A program made the position numbers and the translations under genes. Shown piece after piece: positions 47,882-56,495 of a stretch of 64,000 bases of DNA. Within the stretch, counting starts at the first letter, position 1, and each line of letters opens with the position of its first letter. The notes under the pieces are model-generated. The model did not search any database. It worked only from the letters and a program-made list of their open reading frames with translations, and was not told where the DNA came from. Source of the stretch: Marinomonas atlantica (GTDB lineage Bacteria; Pseudomonadota; Gammaproteobacteria; Pseudomonadales; Marinomonadaceae); contig NZ_LTAW01000003.1 of NCBI RefSeq assembly GCF_001639725.1, positions 372,001-436,000 of the forward strand, given 5' to 3'.

Positions 47882-49357
47882 TTAATCTGCAAGCTTGATG
47901 ACGCGTTTGAATGTATCAAACTGGTCTCTGTTTAGTTGTTCTATGCCGGCTAACCAATAGATATAGGTATCTGTTTCATTGACAGGGGATGACGCTAAAA
48001 ATAAATGTTGTTTACCACTTAATAATGTTTCTACGCCGTTAGGCATGTCTTTTGCCATATTGACAAATTTTTGATCATCAAGGTGCACGGCTACGCGTTT
48101 GCTTACTAACTTTGAAATAACGCTTGAAGGGGTACTCCAGCGAATATTTTTTAAAGTGTTTAGGTCATAACCATATTGAAGCATCGGACTAAGTTTATTC
48201 GTTGTACTGCTGTGTTTCAAAATCAACACTTGGCCGCTTTTATCTTTGAAAAGAGCAAGTAGTGCCTTCATTGCTAATGTGGCACGCTGTTTTTTGTCCG
48301 TAATATCAGTAAGCTTAGCTTCTAACTGTATTAAAGGGTTTGTCTTAATTTGTTTAATACTTTTTTCTGCACGGCTTCCAGTTCGGGTAAATAATACTGG
48401 CGATAAAAGTTGGGCGGCTAAGCTTGGCTTTATTGAGTATCGTGCTTCTAGAGCGGCTTCAGCAGTAGCAAAATGAGTTGATTGAATTGCGTCACCAAGA
48501 CGTATGTGGATGATGGCTGCAATGACACGATAGTAAAATGGTAAGTTTTTACTGCCCCAGCCGACTACGTTGGCTTCTTGCGAAACTTTTGATGCACAAT
48601 AAGCCAAGATAAGTGGGCTATTCATAAGAATGGTAATTCGTTTATCTTCTGCAAACCCTGGTAGCTGATCTGGCGTATGTGTAAGTCGAGCGATGCTTTG
48701 CAGCTCTTCTGCGGTTGGTATTTGGTCAGTTAAAAAGGAGTCAATGATCACTGATGGCACTTGCCAGTGTTTAAATAATGCAACAGTAAGTTCGTCAATT
48801 CGGCAGCCTAAAATGCTGTTTTCTGCAGCGGTATTGGTTTCGCTACGGCGAATTTTTTGCGTAATTTGCTCCATTTCATCATGAGCGTGAAACCACAATA
48901 ACCATCGCACCGCGTCCCTAAAGAATGTCACCCAGAAAACATCTTCGACGTGACTGATTTTTTTTTCAATTGCCCAGCGACGTGCAATAAACGCGGCTTC
49001 GTAACTGATTTGTACTTCGCGAGAAAAGGCACGATGAATGTGATTTTTGGCTATAGGTGTATAAGGTTCAAGAGATTCAAGCACCTTATTAATCCCGCTC
49101 ATGCCAATCATTGAGGCAGCATGAATTGGGCTCTTAATGTCATTGCGTTTGTAAGTGACAATTGAGTTGGCTTGATTCAGGATGGCGAATGCCAGCATCG
49201 GTTCGGAGGCGATGTTTTTCTGCATTCTATCAAGTGTTGCATCAGGCGTCTTAATTTGTTTCCTTAGGTTAGCTATGCTGTCAGAGCCAACTGGAAACTT
49301 CCTGTCTTGCAGATAGAGTAGCCATTCGTTTAGACCAAAAGGTGACTTATTCTTCAT
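47882..49357 (-). CDS. HDOD-domain protein
   Basis: This 491-residue cytoplasmic protein has an N-terminal HDOD domain (about residues 15-215) with FPVGSDSIANLRKQI, EPMLAFAILNQANSI and the connecting helices, and a C-terminal part of about 200 residues resembling a GAF-like sensory region. HDOD domains are related to HD phosphohydrolases but usually lack the metal ligands and act in signalling. An HDOD gene near psd and motAB is also seen in pseudomonads. Its exact role is unknown. It is upstream of psd by 16 nt and probably cotranscribed. Confidence 0.82.
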   Translation of the reverse strand: MKNKSPFGLNEWLLYLQDRKFPVGSDSIANLRKQIKTPDATLDRMQKNIASEPMLAFAILNQANSIVTYKRNDIKSPIHAASMIGMSGINKVLESLEPYTPIAKNHIHRAFSREVQISYEAAFIARRWAIEKKISHVEDVFWVTFFRDAVRWLLWFHAHDEMEQITQKIRRSETNTAAENSILGCRIDELTVALFKHWQVPSVIIDSFLTDQIPTAEELQSIARLTHTPDQLPGFAEDKRITILMNSPLILAYCASKVSQEANVVGWGSKNLPFYYRVIAAIIHIRLGDAIQSTHFATAEAALEARYSIKPSLAAQLLSPVLFTRTGSRAEKSIKQIKTNPLIQLEAKLTDITDKKQRATLAMKALLALFKDKSGQVLILKHSSTTNKLSPMLQYGYDLNTLKNIRWSTPSSVISKLVSKRVAVHLDDQKFVNMAKDMPNGVETLLSGKQHLFLASSPVNETDTYIYWLAGIEQLNRDQFDTFKRVIKLAD

Positions 49358-49485
49358 AGCTCGTTACATTTAAGGCTCAAGGCATTGTTCGATAATTGTT
49401 TTGTTGCCGTTTTTAATGCATGGATGCACTAATCATACTGTATATTGTCTGGTGAGCATACACTGTCAGAAAGTAGGATGAAATT

Positions 49486-50340
49486 ATGTTCGTAATCGCA
49501 GGAATGCTGGTTGTTATTTTAAGTGTTGTAACGGGTTATCTAGCTGCTCATGGGGAAATGCTCGCATTATGGCAACCATTTGAAGTGTTGATTATCTGTG
49601 GCGCTGCCTTAGGCGCATTCATGATAGCTAACCCTATTAATCTGCAAAAGAAAACCTTTAAGTTATTACCGCAAGTTTTTCTAGGTAGTCGCCATAATCG
49701 GGTATTTTATTCTGATTTACTTTCGTGTATTTACAGCCTGTTTCAGCGTAGCCGACAATTGGGCTTTCTCGCAATTGAGCAAGATGTTGAATCTCCTTTT
49801 GATAGTGAATTGTTTCAGCGCTTTCCTGATGTAATTCGAGATTATGAGTTAGTCGAGTTTTTTACGGACAATTATAGGGTGTTTACCATTACAGGCTTAC
49901 CTGCCCATGAGCTTGAGGCCATGATGGATGCTGAGCTTGAGCTTGTATCAGAAGAGTTGGTTGCGCCAGGACATGCTATGAATCGAGTAGCAGAGGGCTT
50001 GCCTGGGTTTGGTATCGTTGCTGCGGTACTAGGGATTGTTATTACCATGGGGTCGATTGGTGGACCAATGGAAGAAATTGGTTCTCATGTAGCTGCGGCG
50101 CTGGTGGGAACATTTTTGGGGATCTTTTTTGCTTATGGGTTTGTTGGTCCTGCGTCGGCCCATCTTGAGCGATTAGGTGAGCAAGAGTTTCAGGCTTACC
50201 TGTGTGTTAAGGCTTGTTTAAGTGCGATGGCGTCAGGGCATCCTCCTGCGATTGCTGTAGAAACTGGGCGAAAAATGTTACCAACACATTTACGCCCAAG
50301 CTTTATTGAGCTCTCAGAGTTAGTGAAGCAGTTTCGCTAG
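49486..50340 (+). CDS. motA: Flagellar motor stator protein MotA
   Basis: This 284-residue inner-membrane stator subunit has helices at about 4-20, 30-50, 165-190 and 195-220. The cytoplasmic loop has RSRQLGFLAIEQDVESP, whose charged residues contact FliG, and AEGLPGFGIVAAVLGIVITM contains the conserved proline of the ion path. The GTFLGIFFAYGFVGP segment is the fourth helix. It is followed by motB after 9 nt. Confidence 0.95.
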   Translation: MFVIAGMLVVILSVVTGYLAAHGEMLALWQPFEVLIICGAALGAFMIANPINLQKKTFKLLPQVFLGSRHNRVFYSDLLSCIYSLFQRSRQLGFLAIEQDVESPFDSELFQRFPDVIRDYELVEFFTDNYRVFTITGLPAHELEAMMDAELELVSEELVAPGHAMNRVAEGLPGFGIVAAVLGIVITMGSIGGPMEEIGSHVAAALVGTFLGIFFAYGFVGPASAHLERLGEQEFQAYLCVKACLSAMASGHPPAIAVETGRKMLPTHLRPSFIELSELVKQFR

Positions 50341-50349
50341 GGCGCGTTT

Positions 50350-51252
50350 ATGAATAATTATGATCCTGTTATTCGGCGTGTAAAAAAGATCAAGAAAGGT
50401 GGCCATCATGGTGGCGCTTGGAAAATAGCGCTGGCTGATTTTGCATTAGCGATGATGGCGTTTTTCTTAGTGTTGTGGATTATCAATGTATCCTCTCCCG
50501 AAGAATTGGCGGCAATCGAAGGGTATTTTAATGACCCTGCAGGGATGTCCACAGCAGGCTTCAGTAACACCCCAATTGACCTAGGTGGCAGCCCGGCAAT
50601 GAGTGCCGAACGCAAGCTTGATATGGACTTGCCAGAGCCAGGAAGCACGCCTGATCTCACAGATGAAGAATTAAAGCGAACTGGGAATGACGGCGAAGAG
50701 CTGGAAAAAATGAACGCTTTGCTCATTGAGCAATTTCAAAGTCTAGATCGAGTCAATTCAAACGACCAAAACATGCGTATCGAGATCACCCCAGATGGTG
50801 TGCGTATTACATTGATTGATGATCCAGAAAAGCCAATGTTCGAACGTGGCAGCGCACAGCTTGTGCCTGACATGGAAAATACGTTAATGAGTATGGCGTT
50901 GGTCTTCAATATGATTGAAAACCCTGTCGTTATTACTGGGCACACGGATTCTTCAGGCTACAATGGCAAAGGGTTTTCTGATAATTGGGATTTATCCAGT
51001 TTGAGGGCAAATGCTGCGAAAAATGCACTGATTGAAGGCGGATTTGCCCCTAGACGAATCGCTCAAGTAATAGGCTTGGCGGACAGTGTCCCTTATAATA
51101 GGATGAATCCATCTAGTTCAGAAAATCGTCGCATATCGGTGACTTTACTTACCGATGCTGCTTACAAGCGAATGCTAGAATCAAGTCGTCGTCGTTATGG
51201 TGGCGAGCAAGTTGAGCTTGATCCGAGCATGACCCCTGAAAAAGTGTTTTAA
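50350..51252 (+). CDS. motB: Flagellar motor stator protein MotB
   Basis: This 300-residue stator partner anchors to peptidoglycan. HHGGAWKIALADFALAMMAF leads into the single membrane helix; the aspartate in LADF is the ion-binding residue. After a plug and linker (about 60-140) comes an OmpA-like domain with VVITGHTDSSGYNGKGFSDN, LSSLRANAAKNALIEGG and NRRISVTLL. The HHGG start suggests a proton-type stator, but ion type was not proved. It converges with rsgA, 9 nt apart. Confidence 0.95.
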   Translation: MNNYDPVIRRVKKIKKGGHHGGAWKIALADFALAMMAFFLVLWIINVSSPEELAAIEGYFNDPAGMSTAGFSNTPIDLGGSPAMSAERKLDMDLPEPGSTPDLTDEELKRTGNDGEELEKMNALLIEQFQSLDRVNSNDQNMRIEITPDGVRITLIDDPEKPMFERGSAQLVPDMENTLMSMALVFNMIENPVVITGHTDSSGYNGKGFSDNWDLSSLRANAAKNALIEGGFAPRRIAQVIGLADSVPYNRMNPSSSENRRISVTLLTDAAYKRMLESSRRRYGGEQVELDPSMTPEKVF

Positions 51253-51261
51253 GGCTTGATA

Positions 51262-52296
51262 CTAAAAGGCATCGTTGTCTCGAATGGATTGTCTAATACG
51301 AAGATAGCTTTCGAATCGATGTGGCGTGATCTCGCCTTTTTCTAATGCTTCCCTAATGGCGCACCCAGGCTCTTTCTCGTGTGAGCAATCGCGAAACTTA
51401 CAGTAACCAAGGTGTGGTCGAAATTCAATAAAGCCTTCCAGCAATTCATCTTCGCTAATGTGCCATAGTCCGAACTCACGAATTCCTGGTGAGTCGATTA
51501 AGTCTCCACCAATCGGCATATGGAATAAGCGCGCTGTGGTGGTAGTATGTGTTCCTTTTTTACGTTTCTGAGACAGTTCACCAACACTGATTTCAATATC
51601 AGGTAATAAAGTCCCGATCAAAGAAGATTTACCCACACCGGATTGACCAACAAAAACACTGATGCGATCTTTTAAAAACTCATTGAGTTCGGCCATGCCT
51701 TCGTCATTCTTGATCGAAGTGCGAATAACTTGATAGCCTAAGTCAATGTATGTCTTTAGAAGTTTTTCAAGATCCTCGGCATTACTGTCGTCAATCAAGT
51801 CGCTTTTGTTGAGCAAAATGACAGGTGGAATATCTACCGTTTCTGCAGCGACTAAATAGCGATCAATTAAGTTGGCATGTGGCACAGGTTCAGCTGCGAT
51901 TACAACCACAATAAAGTCGATGTTTGCAGCCACAGGTTTTAAACGACCATGCATATCGGGTCGCTGTAATAGCGTTTCGCGATCAGATCGTGCAACGACT
52001 ACGCCGCCTTCGGTATGTTTGGGGCGCCATACGACTTTGTCGCCGGTCACTAGTTGTCCAAGATTAGCACGCATATTACAGCGTGTACTTACGCCAACAT
52101 GAGGCTCTTGTGTGCCTTCAACCTCCACTTGCGTGCCAAAGTGAGAGATGATGATACCTTCCGTTTCAGGGCCGAGATCGGACGATTGTAACGTCTCTTC
52201 TGCACGGTCAGCACGCTTTTGTGTGCGTTCCATTCGTTCTTTATGAATACGCTCTATGCGCCAAGATTGTTGTTTGGTCAGCTTTCGTTTTGACAT
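51262..52296 (-). CDS. rsgA: Ribosome small-subunit-dependent GTPase RsgA
   Basis: This 344-residue circularly permuted GTPase checks 30S maturation. An N-terminal OB domain (about 40-110) is followed by the permuted G motifs: G4 LLNKSDL first, then G1 GQSGVGKSSLIG and G3 DSPGIREFG. The C-terminal zinc finger is C-x-FRDCSHEKEPGC. The lysine- and arginine-rich N terminus binds rRNA. It is divergent from orn, an order shared with pseudomonads. Confidence 0.96.
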   Translation of the reverse strand: MSKRKLTKQQSWRIERIHKERMERTQKRADRAEETLQSSDLGPETEGIIISHFGTQVEVEGTQEPHVGVSTRCNMRANLGQLVTGDKVVWRPKHTEGGVVVARSDRETLLQRPDMHGRLKPVAANIDFIVVVIAAEPVPHANLIDRYLVAAETVDIPPVILLNKSDLIDDSNAEDLEKLLKTYIDLGYQVIRTSIKNDEGMAELNEFLKDRISVFVGQSGVGKSSLIGTLLPDIEISVGELSQKRKKGTHTTTTARLFHMPIGGDLIDSPGIREFGLWHISEDELLEGFIEFRPHLGYCKFRDCSHEKEPGCAIREALEKGEITPHRFESYLRIRQSIRDNDAF

Positions 52297-52331
52297 TCGT
52301 ATTTGTCGGTCGTTAATTTAAACGCATAGAG

Positions 52332-52337
52332 TATAAT
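52332..52337 (+). promoter_or_regulatory. orn: Consensus -10 element upstream of orn
   Basis: TATAAT, preceded by GAG, lies 34 nt before the orn ATG. No good -35 hexamer is seen at 16-18 nt spacing (the best, GTCGTT, is weak). Confidence 0.45.
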
Positions 52338-52370
52338 GGCTAGCAACTAAAATACAGGACTGAGTGCATT

Positions 52371-52919
52371 ATGAGTTACAGCGAAGATAATCTAATCTGG
52401 ATTGATTTAGAAATGACAGGCCTAGAGCCAGATACAGACACCATCATTGAGATTGCTACGATTGTGACGGACAAGAATCTTAATGTACTGGGTAGAGGAC
52501 CTAATTTGGCCATTCATCAAGAAAAATCGGTCATGGAAGCCATGGATGAGTGGTGCACAACACACCATGGGCAATCTGGGCTTACAGATCGAGTATTGAA
52601 TTCTGATATTTCGATGGCGGATGCTGAAGCTCAGACAATTGCATTTTTAGAGCAGTACGTCCCGTCTGGTAAATCTCCAATCTGTGGCAACAGTGTCGGT
52701 CAAGATCGTCGCTTTCTTTACCGTTATATGCCAAAACTAGAGGCCTATTTTCATTATCGTTATTTGGATGTCAGTACAATTAAAGAGTTGGCCAAGCGTT
52801 GGAAACCTGAAGCGTTAGAGGGATTCGAGAAGTCAGGTGCCCATTTAGCGCTAGACGATATAATTGAGTCCATTGAAGAGCTGAAGCACTATCGTACAAC
52901 CATGTTCGGGTTGTCGTAA
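52371..52919 (+). CDS. orn: Oligoribonuclease
   Basis: It degrades dinucleotides and other very short RNAs, including pGpG made from c-di-GMP. The 182-residue DEDDh exonuclease has the metal residues in [32 protein letters not shown] and [13 protein letters not shown], with the histidine of the DEDDh type. Length and motifs are standard. It supports the c-di-GMP signalling genes encoded elsewhere in this window. Confidence 0.97.
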   Translation: MSYSEDNLIWIDLEMTGLEPDTDTIIEIATIVTDKNLNVLGRGPNLAIHQEKSVMEAMDEWCTTHHGQSGLTDRVLNSDISMADAEAQTIAFLEQYVPSGKSPICGNSVGQDRRFLYRYMPKLEAYFHYRYLDVSTIKELAKRWKPEALEGFEKSGAHLALDDIIESIEELKHYRTTMFGLS

Positions 52920-53038
52920 TGTCTTGTTACGCTGATAGCTAAGATTTCCTTAACTATCAGCGTTTTTGTACTTATTGATGCATACTTCTTTTGTTCAAGA
53001 GTCTTGGTTCTATGCTCATAACATCGGAGACCTCTATC

Positions 53039-54520
53039 ATGTCATCTTTGCTTTCATCACGTTTTCTTAATCCCTTGTTCGACGTGGCTGCTATTCGGTC
53101 TCGTGAGCAGGCCAGCTTTGCCCATGAAGGTGCGAGCTTTCCAATGATGTTGCGTGCGGGTCAGGCTCTTTATAACCATATCTTGCGGCGTCAACGCGGG
53201 GTGACTCACCTAGCGATTGTTGTCGGTGGCGGCAATAATGGCGGCGATGGGTGGGTGGTGGCGGCTCTTGCTGCGCAAGATGGCTTGCAGGTTATTGTTT
53301 ATGATGCAGCGAGTTCTCCTAGGAAAGGGGATGCCTTGCGGGCGGAGAAAATAGCCTATGAGCTTGAAAATGTTCAAGTAAGAAGCATTGATGAGCTAGA
53401 TGATGATCACGCTCCTGTGATCGTTGATGCTTTGTTGGGCATTGGTTTTAGGGCGCCGTTGTCTGCGCAATTTGAGCGAGCGATTCAGATAATGAATGGT
53501 TTAGCTGATGCGGGCGCTTGGTTAGTTAGTGTGGATTGCCCTAGTGGTTTAGATTTGTTCACAGGTAAGGCTGAGTTGGCGGTGCAAGCCGATCTAGTGG
53601 TAACTTTTATTGGTGACAAAATAGGGCATTATTTGCAAGACGGTCCGTCTTTCTACCGCGAAATTGTGACGGAGAACTTACAGGCTGTTGATCTGTCCGA
53701 GCAGCCGCAAGCCTATTTTTTGGCTGCCACAGCACTTGATGTTATGCCCCCCTGTGGGCGTAAGCCAAACTCTCATAAAGGAACTTATGGGCATGTCACA
53801 GTCATAGCTGGAGATCACGGGTATGGCGGTGCTGCCATTATGGCAAGTGAGGCGGTTGCTAAAAGTGGTGCTGGCACAGTGTGTTTATATACCCAAGAGA
53901 GGCATCTGAACGCCTCTTTGGTACGTAATCCTAATGTGATGGCAGTCGCGTCACATGAAATGAATATTTCTTCAACGCTCAGAGGACAAGAGTCTGTATT
54001 GGTAATAGGGCCTGGTTTAGGGCGCTCCGCATGGTCACAAAGTATATGGCAGCAATTTCAAGTGTTGGGTGATTATCCAACCATCATTGATGCAGACGGT
54101 TTGTATTGGTTGACTGAGCAACCAGTTGTGAGACAAAAAATGGTGCTAACACCTCATCCTGGAGAGGCGGCTAGGCTGTTAAGCAAAAAGGTCCCGGAAA
54201 TACTTCAAGATTTACCTTTGGCTGTACGTACCATCGCAGATCGTTACCAATCAGTGGTGATATTGAAAGGAGCAACAAGTGTCGTAGCGGCACCTGATGG
54301 GCGCACCATGATTGTTGGGGGGGCTTGTCCTGGCTTGGCTAAGGGCGGCTCAGGGGATGTATTAAGTGGCATGGTGGGGTCATGTTTGGCGTATTATGAC
54401 GACGTTTTTGAAGCGGCAGTCATTGCGGCTGCTTGGCACAACAAAGCGGCGCAAAAATGTCAGCAGAATATAGGTATGGTGGCAATGCAGCCCTATCAAT
54501 TATTGGATTATCTAGAATAA
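53039..54520 (+). CDS. nnrD: Bifunctional NAD(P)H-hydrate epimerase / ADP-dependent dehydratase
   Basis: It repairs hydrated NAD(P)H. The 493-residue protein has an N-terminal epimerase domain (about 1-215) with VVGGGNNGGDGWVVAALAAQ and VDALLGIGFRAPL, and a C-terminal kinase-like dehydratase (about 230-490) with HKGTYGHVTVIAGDHGYGGA, LTPHPGEAARLL and LAKGGSGDVLSGMVGSC. An upstream ATG at 52991 has no ribosome site; this one has GGAG at 9 nt. tsaE follows. Confidence 0.94.
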   Translation: MSSLLSSRFLNPLFDVAAIRSREQASFAHEGASFPMMLRAGQALYNHILRRQRGVTHLAIVVGGGNNGGDGWVVAALAAQDGLQVIVYDAASSPRKGDALRAEKIAYELENVQVRSIDELDDDHAPVIVDALLGIGFRAPLSAQFERAIQIMNGLADAGAWLVSVDCPSGLDLFTGKAELAVQADLVVTFIGDKIGHYLQDGPSFYREIVTENLQAVDLSEQPQAYFLAATALDVMPPCGRKPNSHKGTYGHVTVIAGDHGYGGAAIMASEAVAKSGAGTVCLYTQERHLNASLVRNPNVMAVASHEMNISSTLRGQESVLVIGPGLGRSAWSQSIWQQFQVLGDYPTIIDADGLYWLTEQPVVRQKMVLTPHPGEAARLLSKKVPEILQDLPLAVRTIADRYQSVVILKGATSVVAAPDGRTMIVGGACPGLAKGGSGDVLSGMVGSCLAYYDDVFEAAVIAAAWHNKAAQKCQQNIGMVAMQPYQLLDYLE

Positions 54521-54548
54521 AATTTCGCATGCAGACGTGTGTAGGTAA

Positions 54549-55031
54549 GTGAGTAACATTATGTTGTTTGAAAAAGAAGTGTTTGGTGAAGAGTCAATGG
54601 AGCTGTTTGGTGAGAACCTTTCAGCATCACTCAAAAGTGGTGGAGTGGTGTATTTAGATGGCAATCTAGGCATGGGGAAGACCACGTTGGTGCGGGGGAT
54701 TCTTCGAGGTTTGGGCTATATTGGTCCGGTTAAAAGTCCGACCTATACCATTGTTGAACCTTATGAGTTTGAAAATCAGGACGTCTTTCACTTTGATCTC
54801 TATCGCATCAGTAACCCTGAAGAATTAGAATACATGGGGATTCGTGATTATTTTAAAGATGGCGCTTTATGTTTAGTAGAATGGGCCGAAATGGGAGAGG
54901 GTGTATTGCCAAAGCCTGATTTAGTGGTTCACCTAGAGTTAGTGCGGCATGGTAGATCAGTCTCTATTGAACCGAAAACCAGCTACGGTGTCGAAGCAGT
55001 AGCTCAAATATCGCAACGGCTTGCCAGCTAG
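54549..55031 (+). CDS. tsaE: tRNA threonylcarbamoyladenosine biosynthesis ATPase TsaE
   Basis: This 160-residue ATPase helps TsaB/TsaD make t6A37 in tRNA. Walker A is YLDGNLGMGKTTLVRGIL; SPTYTIVEPYE, FHFDLYRI and LCLVEWAEMGEGVLP are family signatures. GTG at 54549 and ATG at 54561 are both possible starts; neither has a strong ribosome site. A terminator follows. Confidence 0.95.
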   Translation: MSNIMLFEKEVFGEESMELFGENLSASLKSGGVVYLDGNLGMGKTTLVRGILRGLGYIGPVKSPTYTIVEPYEFENQDVFHFDLYRISNPEELEYMGIRDYFKDGALCLVEWAEMGEGVLPKPDLVVHLELVRHGRSVSIEPKTSYGVEAVAQISQRLAS

Positions 55032-55038
55032 ATAATTC

Positions 55039-55062
55039 GAGGAGGCTTTAGCCTCCTTTTTT
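55039..55062 (+). terminator. Terminator after tsaE
   Basis: AGGAGGC and GCCTCCT pair around TTTA, followed by a T-run, 9 nt past the stop. It separates nnrD-tsaE from the amidase-mutL run. Confidence 0.82.
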
Positions 55063-55139
55063 GTGCTCAATATATTGTCTATTTGAGATCAGTGACGGCA
55101 ACCGTTATAGTGTAATCATATACTTGCTAGCTGTCTGAT

Positions 55140-56471
55140 ATGTATAAAAAAATGTTTTCTATTAATTGGCTATTGCCAGTGCTTTTGTTGACAATGAGCA
55201 CGCTGATGCAGGCCGCTCAAGTCAAAGATATTCGTGTCGGTCAACAACCTGGCTCAACGCGCCTTGTGTTTGAGCTTGATAGCTCTGTTGACCATCGTAT
55301 GTTCCCACTTAGCAACCCTGATCGGGTTGTGTTGGACATTAATGATACCGTTATTTCGCAAGACGTCGTGGCAAGTCTTTCTGCATTGTCTTCCGACGCG
55401 CTTTTGCGTGTGCGTTATGCTAAACGCGACTCAGGCATGCGCTTTGTTCTCGACCTCAATAAAAAAGTCAAAGCTAGAACGACTAAGTTGGCTGCATCAG
55501 GCGGCTACGGGCCTCGCATTTTGGTGGAGTTGGACTACGGCGTGCAGAGTAGTTCTGCCCCGACGGTCGTTAAAAGTCTGGCATCCATTTCTGATGAGAA
55601 GCGCGATATTGTCGTGGTGATTGACCCTGGGCATGGTGGTAAAGATCCTGGTGCACTGGGTCAATACAAGGTTAGGGAAAAAGACATTGTGTTGTCGATT
55701 GGTCGAGAGCTGGCAAAACGTTTGAATGCGAAGCCAGGAATTAAGGCCGTGATGACTCGCTCTACAGATGTGTATTTGCAATTGCGTGATCGTTCACGGG
55801 TAGCTCGCGAAGCCAACGCGGACCTGATGATTTCAATTCATGCGGATGCGTTTACAAAGTCCTCGGCTCGTGGAGCGTCTGTTTGGGCGCTGTCACTGAG
55901 CGGTAAGACTTCTGAAATGGGTCGTTGGTTGGCGCAACAAGAGCAATCTGCTGACTTAGTAGGTGGCATCTCGTTAGATGATAAAGACCAACTGTTAGCC
56001 GAAGTGCTGCTTGATATGTCAATGAATTCAACCATTCAGATGAGTTTAGATATCGGTAAAGAAGTCTTGGGTGAAATGCGTGGCGTTGCCAAACTGCATA
56101 AAAACTCAGTCCAGCAAGCTGGCTTTGTGGTGTTGAAATCACCCGATATTCCTTCTATTTTGATCGAGACAGGGTTCGTATCGAACAAAACAGAAGCAAA
56201 AAATCTATCGAGTCTGACGTATCGTCGGAAATTGGCTTCTTCAATTGCCAAAGGAGTTGAGGATTTCTTTGTCTCGAATCCTCCGGATGGTACTTATATC
56301 GCTTGGCGAAAAACACAAAAAGGTGGCTACACCTACACGGTGTCAAAAGGCGATACATTGTCAGAAATTGCCAGAAAGAATGGTGTGTCTCTTGACTCTT
56401 TGCGCTCAGCCAATACCCTACGCAACGATGTAATTTGGATAGGCCAAAAGTTATCTATCCCTGCCGGTTAA
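55140..56471 (+). CDS. N-acetylmuramoyl-L-alanine amidase (AmiB/AmiC type)
   Basis: It cuts peptide stems from peptidoglycan to separate daughter cells. The 443-residue protein has a signal peptide (NWLLPVLLLTMSTLMQAAQ), an AMIN domain (about 27-125) for septal targeting, an Amidase_3 domain (about 155-385) with zinc ligands in VIDPGHGGKDPGALG, ISIHADAF and SILIETGFVSN, and one C-terminal LysM domain (YTVSKGDTLSEIARKNGVSL). Gene order amidase-mutL-miaA-hfq is conserved in gammaproteobacteria. Confidence 0.95.
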   Translation: MYKKMFSINWLLPVLLLTMSTLMQAAQVKDIRVGQQPGSTRLVFELDSSVDHRMFPLSNPDRVVLDINDTVISQDVVASLSALSSDALLRVRYAKRDSGMRFVLDLNKKVKARTTKLAASGGYGPRILVELDYGVQSSSAPTVVKSLASISDEKRDIVVVIDPGHGGKDPGALGQYKVREKDIVLSIGRELAKRLNAKPGIKAVMTRSTDVYLQLRDRSRVAREANADLMISIHADAFTKSSARGASVWALSLSGKTSEMGRWLAQQEQSADLVGGISLDDKDQLLAEVLLDMSMNSTIQMSLDIGKEVLGEMRGVAKLHKNSVQQAGFVVLKSPDIPSILIETGFVSNKTEAKNLSSLTYRRKLASSIAKGVEDFFVSNPPDGTYIAWRKTQKGGYTYTVSKGDTLSEIARKNGVSLDSLRSANTLRNDVIWIGQKLSIPAG

Positions 56472-56495
56472 ACGACCTTTTTGCTAAGGAGTCTC

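Noticed and set aside
47866..47919. Longer psd start at 47919 inside the HDOD gene
   Set aside because: It would add 18 non-conserved residues encoded within the HDOD gene, while GTG at 47865 has AGGA upstream.
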